A stretch of 33,740 bases of DNA, from NCBI GenBank assembly GCA_031551045.1, contig JAVBOD010000104.1, positions 1 to 33,740 on the forward strand, written 5' to 3'. The notes under the pieces are model-generated. The model did no database searches, was not told where the DNA came from, and saw only the letters and a list, made by a program, of their open reading frames with translations. The stretch comes from JAVBOD01 sp031551045. GTDB lineage: Bacteria > Bacteroidota > Bacteroidia > Bacteroidales > UBA932. Positions 23,064 to 30,329 of the stretch are shown piece after piece (positions within the stretch are counted from its first letter, which is position 1; the number at the start of each line of letters is the position of its first letter). A program made the translations under genes and the position numbers.

Positions 23064-24137
23064 ATGCGTAAAATTATCCATATCGACATGGACGCGTTCT
23101 ATGCCTCTATTGAACAACGCGACCATCCGGAGTATCAAGGAAAGCCTTTAGCGGTCGGCTACTCCGGTGAACGCGGCGTTGTGGCGGCTGCCAGTTACGA
23201 AGCTCGCAGATATGGCGTACGCTCGGCAATGCCTTCCAAAACCGCTTTAAAAAGATGCCCGCAAATTATTTTCGTGATGCCTCGGTTTGACGTTTATAAA
23301 AGCGTATCGCAACAAATCATGCATATTTTCTGGGAATATACGGATTTGGTAGAGCCGTTATCGCTGGACGAAGCGTTTTTAGACGTCACCCATAACCATA
23401 AAAATATACCCTCCGCCACCATCATTGCCAAAGAAATCAAACAGCGTATCAAAAAGGAAACAAATTTAACCGCTTCGGCCGGTGTTTCGTACAATAAATT
23501 TTTGGCAAAAATAGCTTCTGATTTTCAAAAACCGGACGGTTTATTTGTAATAAAACCTCAGGATGCCGAACATTTTATAGAGCAATTACCCATTGAAAAA
23601 TTCTTCGGCGTAGGTAAAGTTACTGCCGAAAAAATGCATCGCCTGAGCATCTTTAACGGCGCTGATTTGAAAAAATTCCCCGAGGAAAGTTTAGTGAGAA
23701 TCTTCGGCAAAGTAGGCCATGCCTATTACTCGTACGCCCGCGGCATCGACGAGCGCGAAGTCAATCCTGAACGGATTCGGAAGTCGCTGGGAGCTGAAAA
23801 TACATTCCTTAGTGATATTGAAGCCTCGGAGGAACTTTCCGCTGCGCTGAAAGAAATTGCAGGAGAAGTGTGGCAGCGCATCAGTAAACGCGGTTTTTAC
23901 GGACGTACCGTAACCTTGAAGGTGAAATATGCCGACTTCGAACAAATTACCCGTAGTAAAACATTGCCGCAGCAGATTAAAGATTTCGAGCTATTCTGGA
24001 AAGTAGCCAAAGAATTATTGGAACAAGTGGATATTTCTCAGAAAAAAATACGATTGGTAGGGCTCACACAGAGCAATGCCGACGAACAGGTTGCTCCCCC
24101 GGCACAAGCCGTGCAGTTGAAATTAGATTTTGACTAA
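23064..24137 (+). CDS. dinB: DNA polymerase IV (Y-family, DinB)
   Basis: This error-prone translesion polymerase has 357 residues, typical of DinB. It opens with RKIIHIDMDAFYASIEQRD, with the metal-binding Asp8 and Asp10. YEARRYGVRSAMP and SLDEAFLDVT, carrying the remaining catalytic acidic residues, follow. TASAGVSYNKFLAKIASDFQKP and the helix-hairpin-helix region FFGVGKVTAEKM are intact, then the little-finger domain. The C-terminus ends with QLKLDFD, a plausible sliding-clamp-binding motif at residues 351-356. The start at 23064 gives the canonical N-terminus, and the next ATG would remove catalytic Asp8. It is divergent from ppdK. No SOS-box was recognised upstream. Confidence 0.97.
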   Translation: MRKIIHIDMDAFYASIEQRDHPEYQGKPLAVGYSGERGVVAAASYEARRYGVRSAMPSKTALKRCPQIIFVMPRFDVYKSVSQQIMHIFWEYTDLVEPLSLDEAFLDVTHNHKNIPSATIIAKEIKQRIKKETNLTASAGVSYNKFLAKIASDFQKPDGLFVIKPQDAEHFIEQLPIEKFFGVGKVTAEKMHRLSIFNGADLKKFPEESLVRIFGKVGHAYYSYARGIDEREVNPERIRKSLGAENTFLSDIEASEELSAALKEIAGEVWQRISKRGFYGRTVTLKVKYADFEQITRSKTLPQQIKDFELFWKVAKELLEQVDISQKKIRLVGLTQSNADEQVAPPAQAVQLKLDFD

Positions 24138-24147
24138 CAGCGTCATT

Positions 24148-24178
24148 TTGCAGGAAAGTAGAAAATCATTACTTTTAC
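24148..24178 (+). promoter_or_regulatory. -33/-7 promoter of the fucosidase gene
   Basis: TTTG (24148-24151) and TACTTTTA (24171-24178, one mismatch to TAnnTTTG) are 19 bp apart, 46 nt before the ATG at 24224. Confidence 0.5.
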
Positions 24179-24223
24179 AATCTGATAAGCCATAAGCCGA
24201 ACTATTATTATTAATTACATATT

Positions 24224-25558
24224 ATGAAAAAAACGTTTTTTACAGCCTGCTTGCTTTTTGCCGTTGTTGCAAGCGTGCATGCACAAACTTCCTACACGCC
24301 TACTCCCGAAAATCTGAAAGCCCGCGAGTGGTTTAGCGATGCCCGCTTCGGCATGTTTATCCATTTCGGCCCCTATGCCGTATTAGGCAGTGGCGAATGG
24401 GTGATGAATTCACGCCCTATCAAAAGAGTCGATTATTTGCGTTTGGGCAAGTTTTTCGATCCTCAGGATTTCGATGCTGCCAAATGGGTGAGCATTGCAA
24501 AAAGTGCGGGGATGAAATATATTACCTTCACTTCGCGGCATCATGACGGCTTCAGCAACTGGGACACCAAGCAATCCGATTGGAAAATCACGAATACGCA
24601 TTATCAAAAAGACTTAATCAAACAATTAGCCGCCGAATGTCAAAAACAAGATATAAAGTTGTTTTTATACTATTCGTTACTCGATTGGACACGCGACGAT
24701 TACCAATGGGAAACCGGCCGTACCGGCCAAAATTCGGGGCGGACGAAAAAAAGCGATTGGAACTCCTATGTCAATTTCATGAAAGCGCAATTAACGGAAT
24801 TATTGACAGCATACGGTTCCATTGGAGGTATCTGGTTCGACGGGCATTGGGATCAAACAGCCGACGAGAACCGTACCGATCATAAAGCAGCCTTGAATTG
24901 GCATTATGATGAGCTTTACGGATTGATTCATAAATTACAACCTTCTTGTTTAGTAGCCAACAACCACCACCTGCCGCCATTTGCCGGCGAAGATTTTCAA
25001 ATCTTTGAACGCGACCTTCCGGGCGAGAATAAAGCCGGATATAGCGGACAAGCTGTTTCCGACAAATTGCCTTTGGAATCGTGCGAAACGATGAACGCTT
25101 CGTGGGGTTACAAAATTACCGATGAGGCCTATAAGTCGGAAAAAGAATTAATCGGCACCTTAGTGCGTGCCGCCGGATACGGAGGAAACCTCTTGCTCAA
25201 TGTAGGGCCTATGCCCAACGGCGAAATACAACCGGAATTCGTTACGCGTTTGGAAAAAATGGGAACATGGTTGAAACAATATGGCGAAACGATTTACGGC
25301 ACCAACGGAGGATTTATTCGTCCGCAAACGTGGGGCGCTGTTACACAAAAAGGAAATAAATACTACATACATATTTTGAACAAACCTGAAAACGGCATGC
25401 TGGCATTAACATTCCCGGCTACGGTAAAATCCGTAAAATGGTTTGACAGCGATAAAAAAGTAACCTGGGATTACAGCAAGAAAACCGGCTCCACGGTAGT
25501 TGTAATAGATCGCGAATTAAATCCTTACGATACCGTATTAGAAGTAACCGTACAATAA
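24224..25558 (+). CDS. Secreted alpha-L-fucosidase, glycoside hydrolase family 29
   Basis: This exported glycosidase removes alpha-linked L-fucose from glycans. The 444 residues have signal peptide MKKTFFTACLLFAVVASVHAQ. The catalytic (beta/alpha)8 domain has WFSDARFGMFIHFGPYA, YITFTSRHHDGFSNWDTKQSDW and the nucleophile Asp206 in GGIWFDGHWD. Later NASWGYKITDE and GNLLLNVGPMPNGEI are classic GH29 motifs, followed by a short beta-domain ending in YDTVLEVTVQ. There is no obvious extra carbohydrate-binding module. It is a solitary gene with no SusCD pair, so it is not part of a polysaccharide utilisation locus in this window. Some GH29 members prefer other linkages, so the exact substrate is uncertain. 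Confidence 0.93.
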   Translation: MKKTFFTACLLFAVVASVHAQTSYTPTPENLKAREWFSDARFGMFIHFGPYAVLGSGEWVMNSRPIKRVDYLRLGKFFDPQDFDAAKWVSIAKSAGMKYITFTSRHHDGFSNWDTKQSDWKITNTHYQKDLIKQLAAECQKQDIKLFLYYSLLDWTRDDYQWETGRTGQNSGRTKKSDWNSYVNFMKAQLTELLTAYGSIGGIWFDGHWDQTADENRTDHKAALNWHYDELYGLIHKLQPSCLVANNHHLPPFAGEDFQIFERDLPGENKAGYSGQAVSDKLPLESCETMNASWGYKITDEAYKSEKELIGTLVRAAGYGGNLLLNVGPMPNGEIQPEFVTRLEKMGTWLKQYGETIYGTNGGFIRPQTWGAVTQKGNKYYIHILNKPENGMLALTFPATVKSVKWFDSDKKVTWDYSKKTGSTVVVIDRELNPYDTVLEVTVQ

Positions 25559-25599
25559 ACTAACTATACAAAACAAAAACATTAAAACTACTATTATTT

Positions 25600-26019
25600 A
25601 TGAAATTTTTTCAGGAATTCAAACAATTCGCCATGCGCGGTAATGTTATCGACATGGCAGTAGGGGTTATCCTCGGCGGCGCCTTCGGCAAGATTGTTTC
25701 ATCGTTAGTGTCCGACATTATTATGCCGCCTATCGGACTGTTAGTGGGGAATGTTAACTTCAGCGAAATCAAAATTCCGTTGAAATCAGCCGGAATAGAT
25801 GCTGCCGGGAATGCACTTCCGGCCGTAACCATCAATATAGGCACCTTCATCAACGTTTTTATTGATTTCATATTGGTGGCCTTCTCTATTTTTATTGTCA
25901 TTAAAGCCATCAACAGTTTTCATAAGAAGACGAAAGCAGCGGAAGTACAAACTCCTCCCGCTCCCACCAAAGATCAAGAGTTACTGACCGAAATTCGCGA
26001 TTTGCTGAAGAATAAATAA
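25600..26019 (+). CDS. mscL: Large-conductance mechanosensitive channel MscL
   Basis: This inner-membrane emergency valve opens on hypo-osmotic shock. The 139 residues match the family. The amphipathic N-terminus MKFFQEFKQFAMRGNVIDMAVGVILGGAFGKIVSSLVSDIIMPPIGLL includes the pore-lining TM1. The periplasmic loop is followed by TM2 (GTFINVFIDFILVAFSIFIVIKAIN), and the cytoplasmic C-terminal helix ends TEIRDLLKNK. It lies 41 nt after the fucosidase gene and may be co-transcribed with it, ending at a clear terminator at 26027. Confidence 0.97.
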   Translation: MKFFQEFKQFAMRGNVIDMAVGVILGGAFGKIVSSLVSDIIMPPIGLLVGNVNFSEIKIPLKSAGIDAAGNALPAVTINIGTFINVFIDFILVAFSIFIVIKAINSFHKKTKAAEVQTPPAPTKDQELLTEIRDLLKNK

Positions 26020-26026
26020 AAAAAAG

Positions 26027-26060
26027 AATCCCTGAACCGTGTAGATTCGGGGATTTTTCT
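26027..26060 (+). terminator. Rho-independent terminator of mscL
   Basis: A 10-bp stem (26027-26036 with 26046-26055, one G-T pair) is followed by a short T-rich tail, 7 nt after the mscL stop. Confidence 0.85.
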
Positions 26061-26085
26061 TTATAACTCAAAGCTAACACAGAAG

Positions 26086-26290
26086 ATAAATTCTTAATGA
26101 TTATCCGCCATCACACCTAATAATCCCGATAGGGATTTACGCTCAGTAGAACAAGCACATTATGAACACAACCGGCATCCTGTAAGGATTGCATCCTTAC
26201 AGGATGCAATGTTGGGGTTGCTCTTATATTTACCAAGCGATAATGCCGACGGCATTGTTTAGGACACGTTGCGGATAATCATAAATTCTT
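26086..26290. mobile_element. Small non-coding transposon-like (MITE-like) element
   Basis: The 10-bp direct repeat ATAAATTCTT flanks both ends (26086-26095 and 26281-26290). Just inside are perfect inverted repeats GATTATCCGC (26099-26108) and GCGGATAATC (26271-26280). The interior holds three further hairpins: 26122-26137, 26175-26207 (15-bp arms, 3-nt loop) and 26242-26256. There is no coding frame. The layout fits a non-autonomous element with a target duplication, though the left inverted repeat sits 3 bp inside the direct repeat. It accounts for much of the 394-bp gap between mscL and the LysE gene. Confidence 0.5.
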
Positions 26291-26377
26291 TTACCTCACC
26301 TTCTTTTAACAGCCCTCGTTCCATCATAAACAGCGAAGAATTATTTTTACAAAAGCATACAAAAAGAAAGATTTTCC

Positions 26378-26385
26378 TACCTTTG
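26378..26385 (+). promoter_or_regulatory. -7 element of the LysE-type exporter promoter
   Basis: TACCTTTG matches TAnnTTTG, 28 nt before the ATG at 26414. Confidence 0.55.
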
Positions 26386-26413
26386 TAAAATTGTTTCAAA
26401 CCATATCGGGTAA

Positions 26414-27058
26414 ATGCTTGAGGAAATTATAAAAGGGTTGATTGTCGGCTTGGGCGCGTCTATTCCATTAGGCCCGGTAGGTGTATTAGTCGTTCAACGT
26501 ACTATCAGCAAAGGACGTCTATCAGGCTTCGTATCTGGCGCCGGAGCCGCTTGCGCCGATACGCTTTTTGCCTCTTTAGCGGTGTTGAGTTTGGCTTTCG
26601 TACAAAATTTTTTCTCCGAACATAAAATATTATTACTCATTATCGGAGGCTTTATTGTCATTGCTCTTGGAGTCAATATTTATCTTAAAAATCCCATCAA
26701 ACAATTACGGCGGAAAAAACAGGAAAAAAGGTTGCTGGAGGATTTTGTTTCGGTATTTTTTCTTACACTTTCCAACCCCGGCGCGTTCTTCCTCATTCTG
26801 GCCTTGTTTGCGTTGGTACGCCTTAATGTAAGTAATGCCGACGGTATCTTGAATGTGGTTATTGCCCTGTTTGGTGTGATGGTCGGCGCTTTGCTGTGGT
26901 GGTTTATCTTAAGCAGCATCATCAGCCGGTTTCGCCGGCGTTTCCGTATCCGCCAACTATGGGTCATCAACAGGGTTGCCGGCATTATTATTGCGGCATT
27001 AGGGATTATATCTGTTGTAGAAGGAATCGTACAATGGATTAAAGTGCTGTTCAGCTAA
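26414..27058 (+). CDS. LysE-family exporter
   Basis: This inner-membrane protein of 214 residues has about six hydrophobic helices. The N-terminal GLGASIPLGPVGVLVVQRTISKGRLSGFVSGAG includes the family hallmark P-x-G-P-x-x-x-x-x-x-x-x-x-G, followed by AACADTLFASLAVLSLA. A basic cytoplasmic loop (QLRRKKQEKRLLEDF) separates the halves, and FFLTLSNPGAFFLI repeats the Pro-rich helix motif. LysE-type proteins export amino acids or related small molecules; the substrate here is unknown. Its stop codon overlaps that of rng on the other strand by 4 bp. No ArgP-like regulator lies nearby. Confidence 0.88.
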   Translation: MLEEIIKGLIVGLGASIPLGPVGVLVVQRTISKGRLSGFVSGAGAACADTLFASLAVLSLAFVQNFFSEHKILLLIIGGFIVIALGVNIYLKNPIKQLRRKKQEKRLLEDFVSVFFLTLSNPGAFFLILALFALVRLNVSNADGILNVVIALFGVMVGALLWWFILSSIISRFRRRFRIRQLWVINRVAGIIIAALGIISVVEGIVQWIKVLFS

Positions 27059-28605
27059 TCCATCATAATTTGCTCATCATTTTTATCGAACCAGTGATAG
27101 TCGAGATAACTATAGGTTGACATCGGCATCACCCGCAAACGGCATTTATACTTCTTCGCCCATTTCCGGCGTTTTGAAGCAAGCCATCCTATACTCAGGA
27201 AAGCGGCCATAAACGGATGCGTTTTCAGGGTCAATTGCGTGATATTCCGCTCGCCTGTAAGATAGGCTAATTGCGCCTCTATTTCCTCGTCAATAAACAA
27301 TACCGGCAATACTTTCCCGGAACCTTTGCAAGCCGGGCATTGCTCCGTAATATTGATGGTGGTAGCTTGGCGCACCCTTTGGCGGGTAATCTGCATCAGC
27401 CCGAATTTCGAAAGTGGCAGTACATGATGTTTGGAGCGGTCGGCTTCCATCAACTCTTGCATACGTTTGTACAGAGCATTGCGATGTTCTACCTTGTCCA
27501 TGTCAATAAAGTCCACCACAATGATTCCGCCAATATCGCGCAAACGTAATTGGCGCACCACTTCCTCGGCGGCTACCATGTTCACTTCAAAGGCATGCGA
27601 TTCCTGGTCTTTCTCACCTTTGGTACGTCCGCTGTTTACATCAATAACATGCAGCGCTTCGGTTTGCTCGATGACTAAATACGCCCCTTTTTTCAACGAT
27701 ACGTGTTTCCCGAATGTTCCGCGGATTTGTTTCGATACATCGAAGTATTCGAAAATAGGCGCAGAGCCTGTATAGTGTCTCACAATCTTCTCCTTCCCGG
27801 GAGCAATCATGGAAACATAGTCCTTCACTTCTTTGTAGAGCGCTTCGTCGTTAATATGAATATGATTGAACGAGCCGTTGAGCATGTCGCGCAAAATAAC
27901 CGAAGTTCGGCTTATCTCACTCATCAATAATTGCGGAGCTTTTTCGGCGCGTAATTTTTCGGTGCAAGCCTCCCAACGGCGAATCAACGACTCCAGTTCC
28001 GGCGCTAATGTCGCGGTTTTTTGTCCCTCCGAAGCCGTACGGATAATAACGCCGTAGCCTTTGGGCAGAATACTTTTGATGATCCGGTTCAACCGGCGTT
28101 TCTCTTCCGTCGAACCTATTTTCTGAGAGATGTGTACTTTGTCGGCAAACGGGATAAGTACCATGTTGCGCCCTGCAATGGAAACGTCGGATGTCAAGCG
28201 GGGTCCTTTGGTCGAAATAGCTTCTTTTACAACTTGTACCAAAATCGGCTGGCCAACCGTCAATACTTCTGAAATTTTTCCTTCTTTTTTAAGGATATCT
28301 TTCAGTTTTATATCACTCATGCTCACTTTTCCCTTTTTCCCGACAGCCTGTTTGGTAAATTGGTCGATGGCTTTAAAGTGCAAGCCAAGATCGAGGTAGT
28401 GAATAAAAGCATCTTTTTCGTCGCCGATATCGACAAAAGCAGCATTAAGCGCCGGCATTAGACGCTTAACTTTACCCAAGTATATATCACCGACCGAAAA
28501 ACCGTTCGTGCTGTTTTCCTTATTTATTCCGATGAGGAATTTGTCCTCCAGTAGAGCTATGGTTACTTCGGATGAGGCTACATCAATAATTAAGTCTCTT
28601 TCCAT
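27055..28605 (-). CDS. rng: Ribonuclease G (RNase E/G family)
   Basis: This single-strand-specific endoribonuclease acts in rRNA maturation and mRNA decay. The 516 residues correspond to RNase G size, lacking the long scaffold tail of RNase E. The S1 domain is near 37-120 (GDIYLGKVKRLMPALNAAFVDIG). The DNase I-like catalytic part has HVIDVNSGR with Asp322 and VVDFIDMD with Asp365. Their 43-residue spacing equals that of E. coli RNase E Asp303/Asp346. The zinc-link CPAC has Cys423/Cys426, again with family spacing. The C-terminus is slightly longer than E. coli RNase G. It is separated from the tiny basic protein upstream by two hairpins. Confidence 0.95.
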   Translation of the reverse strand: MERDLIIDVASSEVTIALLEDKFLIGINKENSTNGFSVGDIYLGKVKRLMPALNAAFVDIGDEKDAFIHYLDLGLHFKAIDQFTKQAVGKKGKVSMSDIKLKDILKKEGKISEVLTVGQPILVQVVKEAISTKGPRLTSDVSIAGRNMVLIPFADKVHISQKIGSTEEKRRLNRIIKSILPKGYGVIIRTASEGQKTATLAPELESLIRRWEACTEKLRAEKAPQLLMSEISRTSVILRDMLNGSFNHIHINDEALYKEVKDYVSMIAPGKEKIVRHYTGSAPIFEYFDVSKQIRGTFGKHVSLKKGAYLVIEQTEALHVIDVNSGRTKGEKDQESHAFEVNMVAAEEVVRQLRLRDIGGIIVVDFIDMDKVEHRNALYKRMQELMEADRSKHHVLPLSKFGLMQITRQRVRQATTINITEQCPACKGSGKVLPVLFIDEEIEAQLAYLTGERNITQLTLKTHPFMAAFLSIGWLASKRRKWAKKYKCRLRVMPMSTYSYLDYHWFDKNDEQIMMD

Positions 28606-28638
28606 AAAAAAATCTCGCGCCTGTAAAATAGATACAAT

Positions 28639-28702
28639 AAACCTAAAGAATTACCAAGAACTCTTTAGGTTTCTTACTGTTGGCCTATCGAAATAGGCCA
28701 AC
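28639..28702. terminator. Two tandem hairpins upstream of rng
   Basis: Stem AAACCTAAAGA/TCTTTAGGTTT (28639-28649, 28662-28672) and stem GTTGGCCTAT/ATAGGCCAAC (28679-28688, 28693-28702) lie between rng and the tiny basic protein gene. The second has its T-run only on the plus strand. They may end the HU/basic-protein transcript or form the rng 5' leader. Confidence 0.5.
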
Positions 28703-28794
28703 TATTTTTTCTTTTTATGTCTATTCTTACGTAGGCGTTTTTTACGTTTGTGAGTAGCCATTTTATGTCTTTTTCTTTTCTTTCCGCTTGGCAT
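28702..28794 (-). CDS. 30-residue basic protein, AURKAIP1/COX24-like
   Basis: This protein, MPSGKKRKRHKMATHKRKKR followed by LRKNRHKKKK, is half Lys/Arg and far below usual gene-length cut-offs. The KMATHKRKKRLRKNR core matches the AURKAIP1/COX24 domain. In mitochondria that domain belongs to small ribosomal subunit protein mS38, with bacterial counterparts of the bS22 type. Identical-looking short proteins are annotated in many Bacteroidetes. A ribosomal role is likely but inferred from family only. It starts 36 nt after the HU-like gene ends on the same strand and may be co-transcribed with it. The start at 28794 gives the conserved MPSGKKRKRHK opening. Confidence 0.82.
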   Translation of the reverse strand: MPSGKKRKRHKMATHKRKKRLRKNRHKKKK

Positions 28795-28830
28795 ATGAGT
28801 ATATTCTAAATCGTTAGTAGTATAGTAAAA

Positions 28831-29118
28831 TTATTTCTTCACGTTATTTTTCACTTTATTAGCAAATACTTTTGCGGGCTTAAATGCGGGAATAAAGTGT
28901 TCGGGAATAACGATGGTCGTATTCTTGGAAATGTTACGGGCTGTTTTTTTAGCACGTTTTTTAACGATAAAGCTGCCGAAACCACGAAGATATACGTTTT
29001 TATCTTGCGCCATAGCGTTCTTAACTGCGTCCATGAAAGATTCTACTGTCTTTTGAACAGTAATCTTTTCAATACCAGTTGTTTTAGCAATTTCGTTTAC
29101 AATGTCTGCTTTTGTCAT
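28831..29118 (-). CDS. HU/IHF-family DNA-binding protein
   Basis: This nucleoid protein has 95 residues, the usual size. The helical N-terminus MTKADIVNEIAKTTGIEKITVQKTV supports dimerisation. It is followed by VYLRGFGSFIVKKRAKKTARN, the conserved beta-arm base (GFGSF-x-x-x-x-R). The arm sequence is NTTIVIPEHFIPAFKPAKVF, with the intercalating proline in the IPEHF-x-P-x-F-K-P motif typical of HU/IHF. It binds and bends DNA without strong sequence preference. It has a well-formed promoter at 29166. HU versus IHF subunit cannot be decided from one sequence. Confidence 0.95.
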   Translation of the reverse strand: MTKADIVNEIAKTTGIEKITVQKTVESFMDAVKNAMAQDKNVYLRGFGSFIVKKRAKKTARNISKNTTIVIPEHFIPAFKPAKVFANKVKNNVKK

Positions 29119-29165
29119 GATGTTTAACGTTTAATGAACAATTAAATTTTTATTTTTTCGGACTG

Positions 29166-29195
29166 CAAAGATACAAAATTTTGATAACAAGCAAA
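29166..29195 (-). promoter_or_regulatory. -33/-7 promoter of the HU-like gene
   Basis: On the minus strand TTTG (29192-29195) and TATCTTTG (29166-29173) are 18 bp apart, 48 nt before the start codon. Confidence 0.7.
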
Positions 29196-29226
29196 ATCTA
29201 TTTGTATTTTTAAGAAACGCCCCCAA

Positions 29227-30252
29227 TTATTTCATGTTTGAAAGCAAATTCGAAGTGTACCAAGTTTTCATCTCGCCATGATCGTCGTATATCAATAATG
29301 CTTTCAACTCGGGGTGCTTTTCCAGAAATTTCTTAGACTCCTCCAAGCCGAGCACCAGCAAGACCGTAGCATAAGCATCCGCATGCATACAGTCATTTGC
29401 TATAATTGTAGCAGACAGTAAATTATGCGTCACCGGATAACCGGTACGGGGATCGATGGTATGGGCATATTTCTTTCCATCTACCACATAAAACCGGCGG
29501 TAATTCCCCGATGTAGCCAACGCGCAATCGGTAATTCTCAGTATTCCCTGGATATTTTCGCCGGAAGTATAATTTCCATCCACCGGTTTATCAATAGCTA
29601 CCGCCCAACGTTCTCCTTTCCGGTTTTTGCCTTTGCAACGAATCTCTCCGCCAATTTCCACCATATAATCAGCAATACCCATACGTTCGAAAAAAGCCGC
29701 CACCACATCCGATGAATATCCTTTTGCAATGGCATTCGCATTCAGCGTAATCCGCGGATCGTCTTTTACAATCCGCCTATTGTCTATGCGCACTTTCTTC
29801 ATATCGATGAATTCCTGCAAACTATCAACTTCCTGGGCGGTGGGCATTTTATTGTTTTTAAAACCAAAACCCCATGCGTTGAACAAAGGAGAAGCGGCAA
29901 TATTAAATGCCCCGTCGCTCACATTATACATCTCGCGGGCAGTGTTGAACACGGTTATGAAATAGTCATCCAGCAATACCTTTTCATTACGGTTTACTTT
30001 CGAAATAATCGACTGCGGATTGTAAGCCGAAAGCGATAGCTCAAAACCGGCCAACAGTTTTTCTACCTGCGGTTTCAAGTCACGCACTTTCTCATCATGG
30101 TATATCATATGATAGGTCGTGCCTTCTGCAAATCCATCCATCGTAATATACTGTTTTTCGCCGCTTGCACATGAGTACAATGCCAGCCAGCAAATAAATA
30201 TTGATACCATACACACAGCCTTTTTTATTTTTATATTGAAGTTACAATACAT
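29227..30252 (-). CDS. apbE: FAD:protein FMN transferase ApbE (lipoprotein)
   Basis: This periplasmic membrane-anchored enzyme attaches FMN covalently to Thr/Ser of redox proteins such as NqrB/C or RnfD/G. The 341 residues have a lipoprotein signal ending ALYSC with Cys28. The family motifs follow in order: MDGFAEGTTYHMIY, the FNIAASPLFNAWGFG region, LNANAIAKGYSSDVV, GGEIRCKGKN, ALATSGNYRRFY and HTIDPRTGYPV, with the metal site in HADAYATVLLVLG. No Nqr or Rnf genes are in the window, so its target is encoded elsewhere. Met15 is an alternative start, but the Met1 start gives a normal positively charged signal region (KIKK). Confidence 0.95.
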   Translation of the reverse strand: MYCNFNIKIKKAVCMVSIFICWLALYSCASGEKQYITMDGFAEGTTYHMIYHDEKVRDLKPQVEKLLAGFELSLSAYNPQSIISKVNRNEKVLLDDYFITVFNTAREMYNVSDGAFNIAASPLFNAWGFGFKNNKMPTAQEVDSLQEFIDMKKVRIDNRRIVKDDPRITLNANAIAKGYSSDVVAAFFERMGIADYMVEIGGEIRCKGKNRKGERWAVAIDKPVDGNYTSGENIQGILRITDCALATSGNYRRFYVVDGKKYAHTIDPRTGYPVTHNLLSATIIANDCMHADAYATVLLVLGLEESKKFLEKHPELKALLIYDDHGEMKTWYTSNLLSNMK

Positions 30253-30271
30253 TCTTCTTTTTATTTTAACA

Positions 30272-30279
30272 CAAAGGTA
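30272..30279 (-). promoter_or_regulatory. -7 element of the apbE promoter
   Basis: On the minus strand it reads TACCTTTG, 19 nt before the apbE start. Confidence 0.55.
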
Positions 30280-30297
30280 TAAATAAAAAATAAAGCC

Positions 30298-30305
30298 TAC
30301 ATTTG
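30298..30305 (+). promoter_or_regulatory. -7 element for the 30330 gene and gcvT
   Basis: TACATTTG matches TAnnTTTG, 24 nt before the ATG at 30330 and 18 bp from the divergent apbE -7 element. Confidence 0.55.
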
Positions 30306-30329
30306 TACTATAAATTCTTTAGGAAAGTG

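Noticed and set aside
24224..26019. Polysaccharide utilisation locus around the GH29 fucosidase
   Set aside because: There is no SusC/SusD pair, sulfatase, other glycosidase or hybrid regulator nearby; the neighbours are dinB and mscL.
30303..30329. TTG start extending the secreted unknown protein upstream
   Set aside because: It falls inside the -7 element at 30298-30305; the ATG at 30330 gives a standard signal peptide.
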